Shown: in pieces, positions 41,969 through 50,651 of the stretch
How positions within the stretch are numbered: the first letter of the stretch is position 1
Layout of the letters: each line of letters opens with the position of its first letter
NCBI GenBank assembly: GCA_041739525.1
Contig: JBGSNQ010000158.1
Coordinates: 186,001-250,000, forward strand
Source: DATJGR01 sp041739525
GTDB lineage: Bacteria > Pseudomonadota > Gammaproteobacteria > Pseudomonadales > Azotimanducaceae
DNA: 64,000 bases
Reading direction: 5' to 3'
Translations under genes and position numbers: made by a program
Notes under the pieces: model-generated
Told to the model about the DNA's origin: nothing
Database searches by the model: none
Seen by the model: only the letters and a program-made list of their open reading frames with translations

Positions 41969-43252
41969 TCAGTCTTCAGGTGCGACCTTGGCCTTGTCGA
42001 CGTTTTCGTAGATGAGCATGGGCGGGCTCTCGCCACGAATCACGCTTGCATCGATGACAACCTTCGTCACGTTCTTCGTCGATGGCAGGCTGTACATAGT
42101 GTCGAGCAGCACCGATTCGAGAATCGAGCGCAGGCCGCGCGCGCCCGTCTTGCGCTCCATCGCTTTCTCTGCAACCGACTGCAGCGCGTCTTCTCGGAAG
42201 TCGACTTCCACGCCTTCCATTTCGAACAACTTGGCGTACTGCTTCGTCAACGAGTTCTTCGGCTCGGTCAGGATCTGCATCAACGCATCGACGTCGAGCT
42301 CCTCGAGCGTTGCGACGACCGGCAACCGTCCTACAAACTCCGGAATCAGCCCGTACTTGATCAGGTCTTCCGGTTCCACCTGACGCAAGGTATCGCCGAT
42401 GCTCTGCTTGTCTGCTTCGCCCTTCACCACCGCGTTGAACCCGATACCGCTCTTGTCGGAACGATCGATGATCACCTTATCGAGCCCCGCAAACGCGCCG
42501 CCGCAGATGAAAAGGATGTTGGTGGTATCGACCTGCAGAAACTCCTGCTGCGGATGCTTGCGGCCACCTTGCGGCGGTACCGACGCAATCGTACCTTCGA
42601 TCAACTTCAACAACGCCTGTTGCACGCCTTCGCCGGATACGTCGCGTGTGATCGACGGGTTGTCGGATTTGCGCGAGATCTTATCGATCTCGTCGATGTA
42701 GACGATGCCGACCTGGGCACGCTCGACGTCGTACTCGCACTTCTGCAACAGCTTCTGAATGATGTTCTCGACGTCTTCGCCGACGTATCCGGCCTCGGTG
42801 AGCGTCGTCGCATCCGCGATGGTGAACGGCACGTCGAGCAACCGAGCCAGCGTTTCCGCCAACAGCGTCTTACCGCAACCCGTCGGGCCGATCAGCAGAA
42901 TGTTGGATTTCGAAAGTTCAACGTCGTCCTTCTTGCCATTGTAATTCAAACGCTTGTAATGGTTGTGTACGGCAACAGACAGAACCTTCTTCGCGTGGTC
43001 CTGCCCTACTACGTATTGGTCGAGGATCGCACGGATTTCCTTCGGCACAGGGAGCTTACTGCGGTCGGTGCCACTGCCCGTCTCCTGGACCTCTTCGCGG
43101 ATGATGTCATTGCATAACTCGACGCATTCATCACAGATGAATACCGAGGGTCCGGCGATCAGCTTCCGGACTTCGTGCTGACTCTTGCCACAAAAGGAGC
43201 AATACAGCAGTTTGCTCGAATCGTCGCTCCTGCCGCCATGATCGTCCGCCAT
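41969..43252 (-). CDS. clpX: ClpXP protease ATPase subunit ClpX
   Basis: Unfolds substrates and feeds them to ClpP. The 427-residue protein has the N-terminal zinc-binding domain CSFCGKSQHEVRKLIAG with CDECVELC, the AAA+ module with Walker A GPTGCGKTLLAETLA and Walker B IVYIDEIDKI, and the ClpP-binding loop IGF in KSGIGFNAVV. It follows clpP on the same strand with about 80 bases between them. Length and motifs are complete. Confidence 0.97.
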   Translation of the reverse strand: MADDHGGRSDDSSKLLYCSFCGKSQHEVRKLIAGPSVFICDECVELCNDIIREEVQETGSGTDRSKLPVPKEIRAILDQYVVGQDHAKKVLSVAVHNHYKRLNYNGKKDDVELSKSNILLIGPTGCGKTLLAETLARLLDVPFTIADATTLTEAGYVGEDVENIIQKLLQKCEYDVERAQVGIVYIDEIDKISRKSDNPSITRDVSGEGVQQALLKLIEGTIASVPPQGGRKHPQQEFLQVDTTNILFICGGAFAGLDKVIIDRSDKSGIGFNAVVKGEADKQSIGDTLRQVEPEDLIKYGLIPEFVGRLPVVATLEELDVDALMQILTEPKNSLTKQYAKLFEMEGVEVDFREDALQSVAEKAMERKTGARGLRSILESVLLDTMYSLPSTKNVTKVVIDASVIRGESPPMLIYENVDKAKVAPED

Positions 43253-43334
43253 TCAGTTACCCCGGATGCCCAAAGGTCTGGACACCTTGCTTGGAAACCA
43301 CTGATTTTTCAACCCTTGCTTCGTCGCGCGGAAA

Positions 43335-43976
43335 TCACTGCCCGACTACTTTAGCCAGCGGCTTACGCGGCCGCTGCACCAGGTCGACCAGCCCGTAGCC
43401 AACGGCCTCGTCGGGGCTCATCCAAAAGTCGCGATCGGAATCCTGCGTAATGCGTTCCTGTGACTGTCCCGTATGTTCCGCCAACAGTGCATTTAAGCGG
43501 CCGCGCATCAGCAGAATCTCGCGCGCCTGAATCTCGATGTCAGCAGCCACGCCGCGCGATCCGCCCGCTGGTTGATGCAGCATCATGCGCGAGTTCGGCA
43601 ACGCGAAGCGTTTGCCGCGAGCGCCGGCCGCCAACAGAAACGCGCCCATGCTCGCGGCTTGTCCGATGCACATCGTACTGACGCTGCAGCGAACGAACTG
43701 CATCGTATCGTATATGGACATACCGGCAGTGACGGAACCGCCCGGCGAATTGATATACAGGTGGATGTCTTTGTCGGGGTTTTCGGATTCGAGATACAAC
43801 ATCTGGGCGACGACGAGATTCGCAACCTGATCTTCGACCGGCCCCACCAGAAAGATGATCCGTTCCTTCAACAGTCGCGAATAAATGTCGAACGCGCGTT
43901 CGCCTCGCGCAGACTGCTCTACAACCATCGGCACCAAGCCGAGGCTCGTCATCGGTTCCGTTTTGTCATACGACAT
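43335..43976 (-). CDS. clpP: ClpXP protease proteolytic subunit ClpP
   Basis: Serine peptidase forming the double-heptamer chamber. The 213-residue protein has the catalytic Ser in CIGQAASMGAFLLAAG, the His in PNSRMMLHQPAGG and the Asp in DSDRDFWMSPDEA. The N-terminus MSYDKTEPMTSLGLVPMVVEQ includes a short propeptide typical of ClpP. It lies 23 bases downstream of tig and ahead of clpX, probably one transcript with heat-shock and housekeeping control, though I do not identify the promoter. Confidence 0.97.
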   Translation of the reverse strand: MSYDKTEPMTSLGLVPMVVEQSARGERAFDIYSRLLKERIIFLVGPVEDQVANLVVAQMLYLESENPDKDIHLYINSPGGSVTAGMSIYDTMQFVRCSVSTMCIGQAASMGAFLLAAGARGKRFALPNSRMMLHQPAGGSRGVAADIEIQAREILLMRGRLNALLAEHTGQSQERITQDSDRDFWMSPDEAVGYGLVDLVQRPRKPLAKVVGQ

Positions 43977-43999
43977 CGCTGTTCTCCTGAAAGCGTTGA

Positions 44000-45451
44000 C
44001 TATGCGCCACTCGATTCCTCAGACGCGGACTCCGTGGAGGGTTGCGGAATCGCACGACCACCAATGACGTCCTCGTAGTTACTGTCGACTTCACTGACGG
44101 ACGCGTTATCGAGAATGTGGTCGACCACCTGGTCCTCCAACACTGCCATTTCGATCTGCGACAGCTGGGCTTCGTTACTATAGTACCAATTGACCACCTG
44201 CTCGGGTTGCACATACGTGCTCGCGATATCCTCGACCCGTTGACGAACAAGCGCCGGATCGGCCTTCAATCCATGCGCTGTGATCAATTCGTTGACAACC
44301 AGCCCGACTTTTACGCGGCGCTCCGCTTCTCCCCTAAACAGATCATCCGGTAGTTCCGGCACCCGGGGACTGTGGTCATGACTGTGATCATGGTCATGGT
44401 CATGGTCATGGTCATGGTCGTGACTGTGATCGTGATCGTGATCGTGATCGTGTGCAGCCTCGCTGTTCGGTTGCGTGTAACTCTGCATCTGCTGCGCCAT
44501 CTGCTGCTTCAGGGCACTGATCTCGCGCCTGACCATCGCTTGCGGCAGTTGCACTTCGTGCAGACGCTTCAGTTCGTCCATCACCTGACGCTTCAGCTGG
44601 TTGCGAACCGAGGCGTCGAGTTCGCGTTGCATGTTCTTCACCACTTCGGCGCGAAACTCGTCGTAGCCGCCTTCAGTGATGCCAAACGCCTTGAAGAAAG
44701 TCTCATCGAGTTCAGGCACATGTGCCTGCGCGACTTCCTTCACCGTAACATCGAACCGGGCTGTCTTACCGGCCAGCGTCTCGACTCTGTAGTCCGCAGG
44801 GAATGTCGCGTCGAAAGTGACCTGATCGCGGGTCTTCGCACCGCGAACGCCCTGATCGAAGTCCTCGATCATCTGCTTCGCGCCGACCACGAACGCGACG
44901 TTCTCGCCGGTGCCGCCATCGAACAACACGTCATCGATACTGCCCTTGAAATCGACCGTCACTCGATCGCCATCCACAGCGGCACGATCGACGGCATGCC
45001 AGTGCTTTCGTTGCTCGCGCAGACTCTCGATCATCTTGTCGACATCGGCGTCGACGATTTGCGCACGCGGCCGCTTTACATCGATGCGAGCGAGCGGCGC
45101 AAGATCAACCGGGGGATACACTTCGAACGTTGCGGCAAACTCGAAATCTTCACCCGGCTCCATACGCAACACATCGAGACTCGGCGAGCCCGCGGGTGCC
45201 ATGCTCTCGCGCTGAATTGCTTCGAAGAACGTGCTTTGCATCAGTTCGCCCGCCACTTCCTGGCGCACCGATTTTCCGAAGCGTCTGCGGATCTCTTTCA
45301 CGGGCACTTTGCCCGGCCGAAATCCCGCCAGCCGCGCGCGCTGAGCCGTCGCCTTCAAGCGTTCGCTTATCTGCTGTTCGAATGTGTCCGACGGCACCAC
45401 GATGGTCATGCGGCGTTCCAGCCCACTCGTGGTTTCAATGGAGACCTGCAT
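44000..45451 (-). CDS. tig: Trigger factor with a His/Asp-rich insertion
   Basis: Ribosome-bound chaperone and peptidyl-prolyl isomerase. The N-terminal ribosome-binding domain has the signature AGFRPGKVPVKEIRRRFG (GFRxGxxP), then the FKBP-like domain (about residues 160-245) and the helical C-terminal domain. At 483 residues it is about 50 longer than E. coli Tig (432). Most of the excess is a His/Asp repeat of 28 residues (334-361) and its flanks in the C-terminal domain, which ought to bind divalent metals. The order tig-clpP-clpX-lon is conserved. Confidence 0.95.
   Translation of the reverse strand: MQVSIETTSGLERRMTIVVPSDTFEQQISERLKATAQRARLAGFRPGKVPVKEIRRRFGKSVRQEVAGELMQSTFFEAIQRESMAPAGSPSLDVLRMEPGEDFEFAATFEVYPPVDLAPLARIDVKRPRAQIVDADVDKMIESLREQRKHWHAVDRAAVDGDRVTVDFKGSIDDVLFDGGTGENVAFVVGAKQMIEDFDQGVRGAKTRDQVTFDATFPADYRVETLAGKTARFDVTVKEVAQAHVPELDETFFKAFGITEGGYDEFRAEVVKNMQRELDASVRNQLKRQVMDELKRLHEVQLPQAMVRREISALKQQMAQQMQSYTQPNSEAAHDHDHDHDHSHDHDHDHDHDHDHSHDHSPRVPELPDDLFRGEAERRVKVGLVVNELITAHGLKADPALVRQRVEDIASTYVQPEQVVNWYYSNEAQLSQIEMAVLEDQVVDHILDNASVSEVDSNYEDVIGGRAIPQPSTESASEESSGA
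44369..44452. repeat. Hexanucleotide repeat tract coding (His-Asp)n in tig
   Basis: On the plus strand the tract is made mainly of tandem CATGGT-like and GTGATC-like hexamers. Read on the minus strand it codes for 14 His, 11 Asp and 3 Ser in alternation. Its low complexity makes length changes in whole His-Asp units likely without frameshift. Confidence 0.9.
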
Positions 45452-45480
45452 GTCTTGCTGCTACCTCTTTTAAGCCTGTC

Positions 45481-45496
45481 GCGCGTTACGACGCGC
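45481..45496. other. GC-rich hairpin between tRNA-His and tig
   Basis: GCGCGT and ACGCGC form a perfect 6-bp stem around a four-base loop, just after the tRNA-His 3' end in the direction of tig. No T-run follows, so it is a weak terminator or processing signal at best; tRNA and tig transcription may be linked. Confidence 0.4.
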
Positions 45497-45504
45497 ATCG
45501 AAGA

Positions 45505-45581
45505 TGGGGTGGACGACGGGGCTCGAACCCGCGACCGCCGGAATCACAATCCGGAGCTCTACCAGCTGAGCTACGTCCACC
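45505..45581 (-). tRNA. tRNA-His (GTG)
   Basis: The minus strand folds into a cloverleaf with acceptor GTGGACG / CGTCCAC, the extra 5' G(-1) opposite C73 that marks tRNA-His, anticodon GTG in the loop ATTGTGA, GGTTCGAGC T-loop region and an encoded CCA. It has 77 bases, like the E. coli tRNA, and is the last of three tandem tRNAs. Confidence 0.95.
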
Positions 45582-45621
45582 AGTGTCTACAACGTACGAC
45601 CGAAGCCGTAACCGGAAATTC

Positions 45622-45698
45622 TGGTACGCCCGGAAGGACTCGAACCTTCAACCCTCGGCTTAGAAGGCCGATGCTCTATCCGGTTGAGCTACGGGCGC
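45622..45698 (-). tRNA. tRNA-Arg (TCT)
   Basis: The acceptor GCGCCCG pairs with CGGGCGT (one G-U), the anticodon stem is TCGGC/GCCGA with loop CTTCTAA giving anticodon TCT, and the T-loop reads GGTTCGAGTCC. CCA is encoded. It closely resembles E. coli tRNA-Arg(UCU). Confidence 0.95.
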
Positions 45699-45725
45699 TC
45701 GTGACCGCACCCTAACGGGGTTGAT

Positions 45726-45802
45726 TGGTCGGGGTAGAGAGATTCGAACTCCCGACATCCTGCTCCCAAAGCAGGCGCGCTACCAGACTGCGCTATACCC
45801 CG
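45726..45802 (-). tRNA. tRNA-Pro (TGG)
   Basis: The acceptor CGGGGTA pairs with TACCCCG, beginning with the C1-G72 pair typical of bacterial tRNA-Pro. The anticodon loop TTTGGGA gives TGG, the T-loop is GTTCGAATC, and CCA is encoded. It is the first tRNA of the three-gene transcript. Confidence 0.95.
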
Positions 45803-45855
45803 ATCGAAACCAACGAAGGCAGCTTAATGATCGCCTGCCGCAGTGGCGCGGCCGC

Positions 45856-45884
45856 ATGATACTCACCGCTATTTTTAGCGTCAA
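45856..45884 (-). promoter_or_regulatory. Promoter of the tRNA-Pro-Arg-His operon
   Basis: On the minus strand TTGACG (45879-45884) and TATCAT (45856-45861) are 17 bases apart, followed by a GC-rich discriminator (GCGGCCGCG). This is the usual design of a strong, stringently controlled stable-RNA promoter, about 50 bases before tRNA-Pro. Confidence 0.7.
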
Positions 45885-45965
45885 ACCACGAGCTTGCGCA
45901 CGACTCCGCGACGCGCAGTGTAGAATTCCGCGCGAATTACCTTCCAAACTCTCACGAGCCAACCC

Positions 45966-46820
45966 ATGACCGCACAGATTCTGGACGGAAACGCCATTGC
46001 TGCACGGTCGCGAAAGGACGTTGCCGCGCTGGTGGAAGCACGCGTCTCCAAAGGGCTCAGGCGGCCGGGGCTAGCCGTCATTCTCGTCGGAAACGATGGT
46101 CCTTCTGCCATCTATGTACGCGCCAAGCAGAAGGACTGTGCAGAAGTCGGTTTCAAGTCAGACATACGACACCTTTCGGCGGATACGCCGCACGCGGAGC
46201 TGGCGCGCCACGTCGACGAGCTGAACGCCGATCCCACTATCGACGGTCTGCTGGTGCAACTGCCCCTGCCACAGCAGATCGACAGCACCGATATCCTGGA
46301 ACGAATCCAGCCCCGCAAGGACGTCGACGGATTTCATCCGTACAACATCGGCAGGCTCGCGCTACGACAACCCGTGCTTCGATCCTGCACACCTAAGGGC
46401 ATCATGCAGCTGCTGGAACACACGGGAATCGCCATTCGCAGTCTGAACGCAACGATCGTGGGTGCTTCCAACCAGGTGGGCCGTCCGATGGGACTCGAGC
46501 TCCTGCTGGCGGGCTGCACTGTGACGATCGCACACAAGTTCACATACGACACGGAGCGGCACGTGCGCTCGGCCGACATACTCGTATCCGCCACGGGCAA
46601 ACAAGGCCTCATCAAAGGCGACTGGATCAAAGACGGAGCCATCGTGATCGATGTCGGCATCACACGAGACGCGGACGGACGGCTCCATGGCGACGTCGAG
46701 TTCGCCGAAGCGCGTAAGCGCGCAAGCTGGATCACGCCGGTTCCGGGCGGTGTGGGCCCGATGACCCGCGTAGCTATCCTGCAGAACACCCTGTACGCCG
46801 CCGAGCACTTCCATTCGTGA
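45966..46820 (+). CDS. folD: Methylene-THF dehydrogenase / methenyl-THF cyclohydrolase
   Basis: A bifunctional enzyme interconverting one-carbon tetrahydrofolate forms with NADP. The 284-residue protein has YVRAKQKDCAEVG with the catalytic Lys, the conserved GLLVQLPLPQQID, KDVDGFHPYNIGRL, the nucleotide-binding segment GRPMGLELLLAGCTVT and the C-terminal PVPGGVGPMTRVAILQNTL. It is divergent from the tRNA operon and overlaps lpxH by four bases (GTGA). Confidence 0.96.
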   Translation: MTAQILDGNAIAARSRKDVAALVEARVSKGLRRPGLAVILVGNDGPSAIYVRAKQKDCAEVGFKSDIRHLSADTPHAELARHVDELNADPTIDGLLVQLPLPQQIDSTDILERIQPRKDVDGFHPYNIGRLALRQPVLRSCTPKGIMQLLEHTGIAIRSLNATIVGASNQVGRPMGLELLLAGCTVTIAHKFTYDTERHVRSADILVSATGKQGLIKGDWIKDGAIVIDVGITRDADGRLHGDVEFAEARKRASWITPVPGGVGPMTRVAILQNTLYAAEHFHS

Positions 46821-47542
46821 AATGCAGCTTCATTTCCGACCTTCATCTCGATCCGGCGATTCCGGAACGAGTTGAAGCGTTCAACAGGTTTCTTCGCCAC
46901 GAAGTCAGTCGCTGCGACGAGCTGTACCTGCTCGGTGATCTGACCGAGGTATGGATCGGGGACGACGACGACTCCCCGTTCGCTGAAGCGCTCACCACTG
47001 AACTGCTCGACGCTGCGAAGCGCTGTCGCATTCGCCTGATGCACGGCAATCGCGATTTCCTGATCGGCGGCGCCTTCGCTCGATCGACCGGCGTCGAACT
47101 GATCGACGATCCATTCATGATCGAACGCAACGGCCAACGTCTGCTGTTGTGCCATGGTGACACGTTGTGCGTCGACGACGTCGCCTATCAGCATACCCGC
47201 GAGATGCTGCGCTCAAACGCGTGGCAGGACGAAGTGAAGGCGAAGCCGCTCGCCGAACGACGTTCGATGGCGGCCGCGATGCGCACGAAAAGTCGCAATG
47301 CCAACGCCAACAAGCCTAGCAACATTATGGACGTGGCTGACCGCGCCGTCGCGGCGGCTGTGTCTCTGCATCGCGCGACCGCTCTGATACATGGCCACAC
47401 CCACCGCCCCGGGATCCATACCATAGGAACGGTTGCAAAGCGCTACGTACTCGGCGACTGGAATCGATGTGGTTGGGTGTTGCGCTTCGACGGTAAGTTC
47501 ACGCTCTCGCGATTTCCGCTGGCGGGCCACTATGAAATCTGA
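46817..47542 (+). CDS. lpxH: UDP-2,3-diacylglucosamine diphosphatase
   Basis: Makes lipid X in the Raetz lipid A pathway, so the cell has a lipopolysaccharide outer membrane. The 241-residue calcineurin-like phosphoesterase shows the metal motifs SDLHL, LLGDLTEVWIGDDD, HGNRDFLIG, CHGDTLCVDD and GHTHRPGIH. GTG 46817 overlaps the folD stop. The 3' end overlaps the convergent miaE gene by 44 bases. Confidence 0.94.
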   Translation: MKCSFISDLHLDPAIPERVEAFNRFLRHEVSRCDELYLLGDLTEVWIGDDDDSPFAEALTTELLDAAKRCRIRLMHGNRDFLIGGAFARSTGVELIDDPFMIERNGQRLLLCHGDTLCVDDVAYQHTREMLRSNAWQDEVKAKPLAERRSMAAAMRTKSRNANANKPSNIMDVADRAVAAAVSLHRATALIHGHTHRPGIHTIGTVAKRYVLGDWNRCGWVLRFDGKFTLSRFPLAGHYEI

Positions 47543-48119
47543 GCTGTGCATCGGGTTCGTTCACTAGTTCTCTGTCGCACCCAACGAATGCGCTGAGGCG
47601 CGTGTTGATCAAGTCGTCACCCGCATAGCGATGCGCCAAAGCCAGATACACCCCGGCGTGTCGCGCCTCTGACTCTAGCAAGCGCCGATAAAACGCCGCG
47701 AGCCGCCCGTCGAATCGTTCCGCGAGTCCGGCAAAACGTTCGCAAGAACGCGCTTCTACAACGGCGCCGACGAGCAGAGTATCGACGAGACGTCCGGGCT
47801 CCGACGTCCGGACCAATGCTCGCATCGCACCTGCGTAGCGGCCCGGGGTGAGATTGCCGTACTCGAGACCAAGCGATTCCATCATCGATAACACCTGCTC
47901 GTAGTGACGCAACTCCTCTCGCGCGAGTCGCGACATCCGATGCAAGAGTTCGGGCTTGTCGACGTAGCGATACAGCAAGCTCAGCGCCGTACCCGCGGCC
48001 TTCTTCTCGCAATTGGCGTGATCGATCAACAGGGTTCGCAGGTTTGCCGCGGCAGCAGCGTACCAAGTCTCGGGCGTGGGACACTGGAGCAGCGCGCGCG
48101 CATCGAACAATGTTGCCAC
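47499..48119 (-). CDS. miaE: tRNA-(ms2io6A37) hydroxylase
   Basis: A non-heme diiron enzyme that hydroxylates the isopentenyl group of ms2i6A37 in tRNA. The 206-residue protein has the ferritin-like iron ligands in IDHANCEKKAAG, AREELRHYEQVL, VGAVVEARSCERF and ESEARHAGVYLALAHRY. Start is GTG 48119, overlapping the upstream DUF1289 stop by one base. MiaE is found mostly in Gammaproteobacteria and some other groups, which fits the overall gene order. Confidence 0.9.
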   Translation of the reverse strand: MATLFDARALLQCPTPETWYAAAAANLRTLLIDHANCEKKAAGTALSLLYRYVDKPELLHRMSRLAREELRHYEQVLSMMESLGLEYGNLTPGRYAGAMRALVRTSEPGRLVDTLLVGAVVEARSCERFAGLAERFDGRLAAFYRRLLESEARHAGVYLALAHRYAGDDLINTRLSAFVGCDRELVNEPDAQLRFHSGPPAEIARA

Positions 48120-48580
48120 TAGGAATCAACCGGCGTGTGGAAGCTGCGTTCGAAGCAAGCCACCGATCGAACAAGGAATTCCGCGTCGATTGCGTTGCGC
48201 ACCGCGATCGGTTCTGCGCGACTCGGGTCTACCGCAACGAGCCCCACGTCCATCACCGAATGCAAGTCGCGCGCTTTGCGTCGCAGCAGTTCGTACCCCA
48301 ATGTCAGCGCAGATGCCGGTGCGGGTAACTCGATCCTCGCGGCCCGAGCCGCATCGCGCAGCATCTGTTCGTCCGATACCGTGACGAACACGGCCGTCGC
48401 CTGATCACGAAGCATATGCAGCCGCGACCAAACCCGTTCGCGCTGATCTTCCGTGTACACGTTCCAAGCAACGATCTCATGCGAGAAGCGTTTGCATCCG
48501 CGGCAAACAAGATCGCCATACGTCGTCGAGCATATGCCGACGCACGGCGTTGATCGCATGAGTCTCGACATGAATTCCAA
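48119..48580 (-). CDS. DUF1289 domain protein
   Basis: A 153-residue protein whose N-terminus has the DUF1289 pattern PCVGICSTTYGDLVCRGCKRFSHEIVAWN, four cysteines likely binding a metal (YdhL-like). The C-terminal 90 residues are an uncharacterised extension with no clear motif. It begins at ATG 48580, or at the second Met nine bases on, and runs directly into miaE. Function unknown. Confidence 0.75.
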   Translation of the reverse strand: MEFMSRLMRSTPCVGICSTTYGDLVCRGCKRFSHEIVAWNVYTEDQRERVWSRLHMLRDQATAVFVTVSDEQMLRDAARAARIELPAPASALTLGYELLRRKARDLHSVMDVGLVAVDPSRAEPIAVRNAIDAEFLVRSVACFERSFHTPVDS

Positions 48581-48587
48581 CCCGGTT

Positions 48588-50651
48588 TCAGCGCGCGCGA
48601 AGCGTCACGTCGACCTGCAACCGACGCAATCCCGTGCGCAGTGTACGCAATGCGTCCTTGCTGCAGACGACATCGGGATTGTAGAGCAGCGAATCGAGAT
48701 GAGCGATGAGCGGTGCAATGTCTGCGGGCGCGCGATTGCGCGCCGCATTCACACGCATCAGAAAGCGAGCAGGTGTTTCTTGCGGCGCACGCGTCAGTCC
48801 GCTGCGCACGAGCCGCTGTGCAAATCGGCGGAATATCCGTTGCGCAGGGTGATCCGGCGTAGGTCGTCTCCGCCAGAACAGACTGACGACGACGAGCGCG
48901 AGGCTAACGCCGCCACCCAGCAACATCGCGATACCGACGCGCGTCGGCGTAACCTTCCCCAACAGGTCGGCGAGGTAACGCGCCTGCACTTCGGTGTCGT
49001 ATCCAACCACCCACAGATTCCACCGATGCTGCATCGACTCGAACAGATACACCACGTCGCGCAATCCGGGCACGCCCTCGAATCGGGTGCCGGTGACGGA
49101 TGACAACACTTCGCGATCCGCCTCGGAGAGTGCGGCATTCAGCCCGGACTCGATTCGTGCGGGCGCGACCGCTGCGGTCGGATCGAATCTCACCCAACCG
49201 CGGCCTTCGAGCCAGACCTCCGTCCAGGCGTGCGCGTCGAATTGGCGAACTACGAGATGGCCGGTCAGCGGGTTCACTTCGCCACCCTGATATCCGCCGA
49301 CCATCCGTGCCGGTATACCTACCGCGCGCGCCATGTAGACGAAGGCACCGGCAAAGTGGCTGCAGAATCCGCGGCGTGAGTCGAACCAGAACGCGTCGAC
49401 GCTATTCGTGTCGCTGAGCAGGGGTGGGCTCAGTGTGTAGAAGAACTGTTGAACTCGAATGAACTGCAGCACCCTCGCGAGAAAATCCTCATCGCCATCG
49501 CTTTCCGCATCAAGGTCCTTGGCGAACGCAATGATGCGCGGATTGTCGTCGTCTGGCAGTCGCGTCTCGCGGATACGCAACCACTCAGGCAATTGCAGAT
49601 CCATCGATGCGCCCGGATACGACGCGCCGCGGTAGCGCATCATCGTATGAACCGGTTCGGCCGAGATCAGCCTGAAGTCGCGTGTCAGGGATATGCCCTG
49701 CCCAACCGGTATCGCGACATCGAGCGCGAACAACCAGGATTGCTGCGTTGGCTCGAGCAGAACCTGGTACGCGACCGGTTCAATCCCCGAAACATCCGGC
49801 ATGAAGTCAGCGCGGACGCCAGCCCCGGCAGGCGCGTTCTCAGGTGCGGCCGCCACTCCACCCACGGACCACGTCCCTTGCGAGAAATTCGAGTACACCA
49901 GGCCGCGCCAATATAGGTCACGCACCGGAGGCGTCGGGCCGTCGAACACCGCGCGGAATGCGATCTCGTCGGACCGAGTGAGCGCCGCGATATCGCCCGG
50001 GGCAACGTGGTCACTCATGCCCGTTCGCGTTCCGCCGGGAAGTGGCACTGACCACAGCGGCGCAACGCGCGGAAAGAACAGGAACAACACCAGCATCAAC
50101 GGCATCGCCTGCATCACGAGCACGGCCGCAGTACGCAGCGAAAGCGAAACCCGCACGCGTGTATGCAGTTGGTGCAGACCTACTAGCGCCGCGGTCACAA
50201 TCACCATCGACAGCACGCTGTACAGCGCGATACCAATCGATTGATCGAACAGGAATTCGGCGGCGACGATGAAGTAACAGAGGTGAATGACGAGATACGC
50301 GTCACGCCGGCTCTTCATCTCCACCAGTTTGAGGGCAAACGCGACGATCAGCAGTCCCGTGGCGGTTTCGAGGCTGAATGCGCTCTGCCCGCTCGCGCCC
50401 ACGCCAATCGCAGACGCGACGACGAGCAGAACTTTGATCCAGCGTTGCGGGTAGTCCCATCGTCCCTGGAACACCATCCAGCGCCAGTACCCGCAGAACA
50501 GCCCAACGGCGATGATCCACGGCGTGATATGCCCAGCGTGAGGCAGTACGACGACCGCCTGCGCAATCATCAACAATGCAAGGCTATTGCGCGGGATCTG
50601 ATAACCGATCCCGAGCGCCTCAGTTGTCTCGTTACCTCTGAGGAAGGCCAT
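48588..50651 (-). CDS. tgpA: TgpA-like membrane transglutaminase
   Basis: A 687-residue protein with six or so N-terminal membrane helices, a large periplasmic transglutaminase-like domain and a C-terminal helix (VGIAMLLGGGVSLALVVVSLFW) followed by a cytoplasmic tail. The catalytic triad sits in RRGFCSHFAGAFVYMARAVGIPARMVGGY (Cys), FDAHAWTEVW (His) and VRFDPT (Asp). In Pseudomonas TgpA is essential and has periplasmic transglutaminase activity. It overlaps the DUF58 gene by 20 bases and forms the usual moxR-DUF58-tgpA trio. Confidence 0.88.
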   Translation of the reverse strand: MAFLRGNETTEALGIGYQIPRNSLALLMIAQAVVVLPHAGHITPWIIAVGLFCGYWRWMVFQGRWDYPQRWIKVLLVVASAIGVGASGQSAFSLETATGLLIVAFALKLVEMKSRRDAYLVIHLCYFIVAAEFLFDQSIGIALYSVLSMVIVTAALVGLHQLHTRVRVSLSLRTAAVLVMQAMPLMLVLFLFFPRVAPLWSVPLPGGTRTGMSDHVAPGDIAALTRSDEIAFRAVFDGPTPPVRDLYWRGLVYSNFSQGTWSVGGVAAAPENAPAGAGVRADFMPDVSGIEPVAYQVLLEPTQQSWLFALDVAIPVGQGISLTRDFRLISAEPVHTMMRYRGASYPGASMDLQLPEWLRIRETRLPDDDNPRIIAFAKDLDAESDGDEDFLARVLQFIRVQQFFYTLSPPLLSDTNSVDAFWFDSRRGFCSHFAGAFVYMARAVGIPARMVGGYQGGEVNPLTGHLVVRQFDAHAWTEVWLEGRGWVRFDPTAAVAPARIESGLNAALSEADREVLSSVTGTRFEGVPGLRDVVYLFESMQHRWNLWVVGYDTEVQARYLADLLGKVTPTRVGIAMLLGGGVSLALVVVSLFWRRRPTPDHPAQRIFRRFAQRLVRSGLTRAPQETPARFLMRVNAARNRAPADIAPLIAHLDSLLYNPDVVCSKDALRTLRTGLRRLQVDVTLRAR

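Noticed and set aside
41870..43117. 415-codon open frame antisense to clpX
   Set aside because: It mirrors ClpX codon usage, has no recognisable domain and no ribosome site; long antisense frames are common in GC-rich genes.
44369..44452. Possible CRISPR array or intergenic satellite
   Set aside because: The hexamer repeat lies in frame inside trigger factor and has no spacers, so it is a protein-coding low-complexity tract.
44372..45715. 447-codon open frame on the plus strand across tig and the tRNAs
   Set aside because: It is antisense to trigger factor and runs through two tRNA genes; the composition is a shadow of the coding strand, with no motif of its own.
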